A program made the translations under genes and the position numbers. 64,000 nucleotides of DNA, from positions 310,001-374,000 of the forward strand of contig NZ_SLYP02000002.1 in assembly GCF_004341505.2 (NCBI RefSeq), given 5' to 3'. The notes below the pieces were generated by a model that did no database searches, had not been told where the DNA came from, and was given only the letters and a program-made list of their open reading frames with translations. Source of the stretch: Sphingomonas sp. JUb134. GTDB lineage: Bacteria; Pseudomonadota; Alphaproteobacteria; Sphingomonadales; Sphingomonadaceae. The first letter of the stretch is position 1; every line of letters begins with the position of its first letter. Of the stretch, positions 60,412-64,000 are shown in pieces.

Positions 60412-60696
60412 ATGGACCGGTACACCATCCCTTCGCATCTCGACGACCCGGAGCTGATCGGCTTCTGGACGCTGGACGAGTTCCTCGCGATGGCGATCCC
60501 CTTCATCTGGGGGATCCTGTCGCAGCACGTCGTGATCGGACTGATGGTCTCGTTGCTCGGCTGGTGGGGTTTTCGGAAACTCAAAGCCGGCAAGGCCACG
60601 TCGTGGATTCTCCACATGGCCTACTGGCACCTGCCGTCGAGTTTTACCGGGCTGAAGGCGACACCGCCCTCCCACCTTCGCGTGATGGTGGGCTAA
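60412..60696 (+). CDS. traL: Type IV secretion protein TraL
   Basis: A 94-residue inner-membrane protein of F-type systems: DRYTIPSHLDDPELIGFWTL and DEFLAMAIPFIWGILSQHVV match TraL, with a second membrane segment after it and the conserved AYWHLPSSF end. traE begins directly after its stop. Confidence 0.92.
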   Translation: MDRYTIPSHLDDPELIGFWTLDEFLAMAIPFIWGILSQHVVIGLMVSLLGWWGFRKLKAGKATSWILHMAYWHLPSSFTGLKATPPSHLRVMVG

Positions 60697-61284
60697 ATGG
60701 ATTATTCTGTCGGTCTCGCGCAGTCGCAGCGCGTCCTCAAGCAGCGCAACATGCTCGGCATCGTCGCGCTGGTCCTCGCGGGCCTCGTGGTGCTGCTGTT
60801 CCTGGTCGGCGCGACCCGTGACCGGGAGATCGTCCTGCAGCCGATCGTCCGCTCCCCGCTGACGCTGTCGTCGAGCGGGGTCAGCGAGCAGTATCTGGAG
60901 ATGGTCACGCGCGACACCGCGCTGATGACGCTCAACCGCTCGCCCGAAAATCTCGAATACTGGATGGACTCGATCCTGGCGATCGCCACGCCGGAAGCAC
61001 ATGGTTCGCTCAAGCGCGACCTGATGAAGATCCTCAACGAGCAGCGCGGATCGAGCATCAGCCAGTATTTCACGCTCGCCGGCATGAAGGTCGACACCGA
61101 GAAACTGACCTCGGAAGTGACCGGCACGCTGCACACCGTCGTCGGCTCGAAGTCGGTCACCGCCGAGCCGAAGACCTTCCGCTTCTATTGGGCGTATCGC
61201 GGCCTGACCCTCCAGCTCAAGGGCTTCGGGATGGTCACCAAGGCCGACAAGGACGCCGCGGCAACCATCGGAGACGACGCATGA
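60697..61284 (+). CDS. traE: Type IV secretion protein TraE
   Basis: A 195-residue VirB8-related assembly factor. One N-terminal membrane segment (LGIVALVLAGLVVLLFLVGA) precedes a periplasmic domain with TRDREIVLQPIVRSPLTLSS and MLNRSPENLEYW-like MTLNRSPENLEYWMDSIL. The stop overlaps the traK start. Confidence 0.93.
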   Translation: MDYSVGLAQSQRVLKQRNMLGIVALVLAGLVVLLFLVGATRDREIVLQPIVRSPLTLSSSGVSEQYLEMVTRDTALMTLNRSPENLEYWMDSILAIATPEAHGSLKRDLMKILNEQRGSSISQYFTLAGMKVDTEKLTSEVTGTLHTVVGSKSVTAEPKTFRFYWAYRGLTLQLKGFGMVTKADKDAAATIGDDA

Positions 61285-62093
61285 CCGCCTGGGTCGCAGT
61301 CGGGCTGATCGGGGGCGGGACCGCCTTCGCATCGCGCCTGTGTTCGCTATCGCGCCTGATCGGGGCGGGGATGATCGTGGCGGGCGGCGTGGTCCTCGCC
61401 GCGCCGGCCTTCGCCGACGAGCATGTGCTGGCAAAGGACAACAGCGAGGTCGCCTGCACGATGTCGAAGTCGGGGCTGACCCGCGTCAGCCTCAAGGACG
61501 ATCGCTTCGCCAGCGTCTCGAAGCTGACCACCGGGGTCGATACCGACGATTTCACCGTGGTCAATGAACCGACCCGGGGCGACATCTATGTGTCGGTCCC
61601 GGAAGCCTATTCGCGGCCGAACGTGTCGTTCTTCGGCACGACGTCGAAGGGTTATGTGTACAAATTCTCGTGCCGGCTCGCCGGCGACGACGCGCAGCAG
61701 GTGTTCGTCGAGAACAAGGATATCGGTGGCGCCGCGGAAACGCAGGTCGCGGCCGTCGCGGCATCGCCGCAGGAGGCGTCCGCCACGCTGGTCCAGGCGA
61801 TGTTCCAGTCCGCGCCGCTCGAAGGGTTCGAGGTCAGGCCCGCGGTCACCGACCCGGTGATGATTGGCTCGCTCAAGGTCCAGATGGTCGCCGAGTATCG
61901 CGGCGCCAGCCTCGCAGGCCGCACGCTCAGGATCGAGAACCGGGGCAAGGTTCCGGTCGCGCTGGGCGAGGGAACGATCGCACCGTCGAACGCGATCGCG
62001 GTCTCGGTCGCCAACCCCAACCTCAAGCCCGGTGAAGCCACCACCGCCTATATCGTCACGCCTTCGGGCCTCGCCAACGGAGTGCGGCCATGA
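61281..62093 (+). CDS. traK: Type IV secretion outer-core protein TraK
   Basis: A 270-residue VirB9-like protein of the F-type core complex, exported via an N-terminal signal that ends near AAPAFADEH. The secretin-like region DIYVSVPEAYSRPNVSFFG and C-terminal IRLENRG-like LRIENRGKVPVALGEG are typical. The ATG at 61281 overlaps the traE stop (ATGA); an upstream start would run into traE. Confidence 0.9.
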   Translation: MTAWVAVGLIGGGTAFASRLCSLSRLIGAGMIVAGGVVLAAPAFADEHVLAKDNSEVACTMSKSGLTRVSLKDDRFASVSKLTTGVDTDDFTVVNEPTRGDIYVSVPEAYSRPNVSFFGTTSKGYVYKFSCRLAGDDAQQVFVENKDIGGAAETQVAAVAASPQEASATLVQAMFQSAPLEGFEVRPAVTDPVMIGSLKVQMVAEYRGASLAGRTLRIENRGKVPVALGEGTIAPSNAIAVSVANPNLKPGEATTAYIVTPSGLANGVRP

Positions 62094-63412
62094 GCCTCAA
62101 GGACATCTTCCAGCGTAACCGTGCCAAGCAGCTCGATACCGAGCCGGAGGAGGGCGGGGACAGCGAGCTGATGGCCGGCAACGATGCCGTCCGCAAGAAG
62201 CAGCTGCTCTACCTCGGCTGTGGTGGCGCCGTCGCGCTGGTGCTGGGCTCCTGGTACGTCATGGGCGACGATGCCAAGCTGAAGCCGGTCGGCACCGACG
62301 GGAAGGAGGTGAAGATCACCACCGACGACATGGTCAACCGGAACATGTCGCAGCGTGAATGGCAGGCCGCATCCGAAGCGCAGATGCAGTCGATCAACAA
62401 TCAGCTGAAGGGCGTCGACGGCCAGCGCGCGCAGATGGAGCAGTTGCAGGCGCAGATCGCCGCGCTCCAGGGCGAGAAGCAGTCGATGGCGAGCGATGGC
62501 CAGCGGGTCATGAGCGCCTATCAGCAGGAGAACGACCAGCTTCGCCAGCAGATCGCGCAGCGTAACGCCGCGCCGGCCGCGCCGGCTCCGACGCAGATGT
62601 ATGGCCCCGGCCAGCCCAATTACCGCACTCCCGGCGCGCCGATGACGGCGGGCGAGGCGGCAGCGGCTGCGGTGTCGCAGTCGCGCTCGATCAAGCTGGT
62701 GTCGTTCGAGGGCGGCCCCTCGGGCACCGCGACTCGGATCTCGGGTGGCACGACCAGCTACACCGACAGCCCCAATTACCTGCCGCCCAACTCGATCGCG
62801 AAGGCGAAGGTCATCGTCGGCGTCGACGCCTCGGCGGGGGTGCAGTCGCAGACCGATCCGCTGCCGGTGATCCTGCGCATCACCGGCCCGGCGCGCTCGG
62901 TCTACCAGAACGGCAAGCTGCTCACGACGCGGATCGAAGGCTGCGTCATCAACGGCGCGGCGCGCGGCGATCTCTCTTCCGAGAAGGTCTATGTGAAGCT
63001 GCAGCGGATGACCTGTCCGCAGGCCAATGGCCGGTTCGCGGTGTCGGACGTGAAGGGCTTCATCAGCTTCGCCGGCAAGACCGGCGTGCGCGGCCGTGTC
63101 GTCAGTCGCGAGGGCTCCTTGGCGATGCAAGCTTTCTTTGCCGGGCTTGTAGGTGGTGCAGGCAATGCGCTGAACACTGCCTTCAACCAGCCACTCGCAA
63201 CCTTCGAGACAGACGGCAAAGGAGGGATCAATCGCACCCCGAGCATCGGCAACGTCGGTTTGCGCGCTTTGGGCGGCGGCGCCGACGAGAGCGGTCGAAC
63301 AGTTTCCAAATACCTGATCGAGCGCGCCGAACAGTACCAGCCCATCATCGAGATGCCGACCGGCATCGATGTCGAGATCGTCTTCCTCGAAGGCGTCTTC
63401 ATCCAGAACTGA
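62090..63412 (+). CDS. traB: Type IV secretion core protein TraB
   Basis: A 440-residue VirB10-like protein spanning the envelope. One membrane segment (LLYLGCGGAVALVLGSWYVM) is followed by a coiled coil (MEQLQAQIAALQGEKQSMAS), a Pro-rich linker, and the TrbI/TraB barrel with YLPPNSIAKAKVIVGVDASA and the end PTGIDVEIVFLEGVF. It overlaps traK by 4 bases. Confidence 0.94.
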   Translation: MSLKDIFQRNRAKQLDTEPEEGGDSELMAGNDAVRKKQLLYLGCGGAVALVLGSWYVMGDDAKLKPVGTDGKEVKITTDDMVNRNMSQREWQAASEAQMQSINNQLKGVDGQRAQMEQLQAQIAALQGEKQSMASDGQRVMSAYQQENDQLRQQIAQRNAAPAAPAPTQMYGPGQPNYRTPGAPMTAGEAAAAAVSQSRSIKLVSFEGGPSGTATRISGGTTSYTDSPNYLPPNSIAKAKVIVGVDASAGVQSQTDPLPVILRITGPARSVYQNGKLLTTRIEGCVINGAARGDLSSEKVYVKLQRMTCPQANGRFAVSDVKGFISFAGKTGVRGRVVSREGSLAMQAFFAGLVGGAGNALNTAFNQPLATFETDGKGGINRTPSIGNVGLRALGGGADESGRTVSKYLIERAEQYQPIIEMPTGIDVEIVFLEGVFIQN

Positions 63413-63432
63413 GCCCGGAAGGAGGCGGTCAC

Positions 63433-64000
63433 ATGGCAAATACTATCATGATCGGCGCGATGGCGGGGGCGGCGATGCTGCTGACCGGCTCGGCCGAAGC
63501 GCCGATCGGCGCGCAGGTCCAGGTCGCGCTGCAGAAGCGGCTTCCCAAGACCAAGGTCGATGCGATCGACTGCTCCAAGGTCGACGGGCTGTGCGAGGTC
63601 GTGGCGGGTGCGAACTTGTTCTACGTCGACAAGTCGGCGCGCTATCTCGTCATCGGCCGCGTCTATGACATGGAGACGCGGCAGGATCTGACCGCCGCCA
63701 AGCTGCTCGCGCTCAATCCCGATATGCTGGTGGGCGGCGCGGCGAAGGCCAATGCCACGCCCGATGCGCCCGAGGCCGGCGCGGCGCGGGCGGGTGCGCG
63801 AGTCACGACCCAGCCCGCCGTCGCCCGCACGCTCGATGTGACGCGGCTGTCGAGCAAGGGTGCGATCGTGTGGGGTTCGGGCACGCAGACGGTCACCGTC
63901 TTCTCCGATTTCCACTGCGGCTACTGCCGCGCGCTCAGTCAGGCGCTCGAGACGATGAACGTGCGCGTCATCGAGCGCCCGATCTCGGTGCTGGGAAGCC
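63433..64000 (+). CDS. dsbC: DsbC-like disulfide isomerase (cut by window edge)
   Basis: The start MANTIMIGAMAGAAMLLTGS (GGAGG site before the ATG) is a signal peptide. A DsbC dimerisation domain and the start of the thioredoxin fold follow, with active site SDFHCGYCRALS. The frame is open to position 64000. In F-type transfer operons DsbC assists folding of Tra proteins such as TraU, TraN and TrbC, and it follows traB in SXT/R391-like gene order. Confidence 0.9.
   Translation, partial: MANTIMIGAMAGAAMLLTGSAEAPIGAQVQVALQKRLPKTKVDAIDCSKVDGLCEVVAGANLFYVDKSARYLVIGRVYDMETRQDLTAAKLLALNPDMLVGGAAKANATPDAPEAGAARAGARVTTQPAVARTLDVTRLSSKGAIVWGSGTQTVTVFSDFHCGYCRALSQALETMNVRVIERPISVLGS

Overview
The window looks like part of a large mobile element (conjugative plasmid or ICE) of a high-GC alphaproteobacterium, most probably a sphingomonad. 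That is inferred from protein similarity, codon use and the type of insertion sequences; no rRNA, tRNA or replication gene is present to settle it. Three things are combined: a probable defence or mobility operon at the left end, a very large stress-tolerance island riddled with insertion sequences, and the start of an F-type conjugation operon at the right end.

Layout. 0.2-3.6 kb: a tightly overlapping operon of a winged-helix-like protein, a TIR-domain protein, a tyrosine recombinase and a truncated AlbA_2 (Schlafen-like) protein. 3.6-4.65 kb: a scar of two broken genes. 4.7-13.0 kb: groESL, a Bax-inhibitor-1 protein, HdeD, a small protein, glutamate dehydrogenase, a Kef-type antiporter and PsiE. 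13.1-24.85 kb: a nested stack of mobile DNA. An intact IS66 element sits in an IS110 relic. Next to it, a Tn3-family transposon sits in a second IS66 relic, and a Tn552/Tn402-type transposon sits in the tnpA-tnpR interval of that Tn3. Exact target-site duplications can be read for each intact element. 24.9-29.4 kb: cardiolipin synthase, a histidine kinase, an Hsp20 gene with an in-frame stop, and a Crp/Fnr regulator. 29.5-34.9 kb: intact IS21, IS630 and IS256 elements plus an IS5 relic. 35.5-54.9 kb: the core stress genes: DUF5335, YfdX, ManA-like isomerase, glycine-zipper protein, phosphogluconolactonase, decayed DegP, ClpB, TrxC, NDUFS4-like protein, membrane stress protein, glutaredoxin, peroxiredoxin, lipoproteins, BON protein, Dps, universal stress protein, HAD phosphatase, DnaJ, DnaK and GrpE. 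55.1-56.8 kb: an IS256 relic and IS1182. 57.0-59.7 kb: a resolvase and a leftward block with a degenerate GGDEF protein and three small probable DNA-binding or unknown proteins. 60.0-64.0 kb: pilin-like gene, traL, traE, traK, traB and dsbC (cut by the window edge).

How it works together. The cargo encodes a nearly complete second proteostasis system (Hsp60, Hsp70 with both co-chaperones, Hsp100, sHsp) together with thiol/peroxide defence, membrane and ion homeostasis and NADPH/nitrogen metabolism genes. Several families (Hsp20, YfdX, HdeD, thioredoxin, Kef, PsiE, DegP, Hsp100) are those of the transmissible locus of stress tolerance (tLST/LHR) of Enterobacteriaceae and Pseudomonas, but gene order is different and the disaggregase is a canonical ClpB.

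The most interesting new signal is a recurring palindrome, CTGA-N6-TCAG, and close variants, in front of at least a dozen of these stress genes. It is an FNR/FixK-type box with altered outer bases. The island carries its own Crp/Fnr regulator whose recognition helix differs from FNR at one contact residue. This suggests an island-wide regulon. Several cargo genes (hsp20, degP, universal stress protein, one lipoprotein) carry single disabling lesions, so the island is either decaying or the sequence has local errors.
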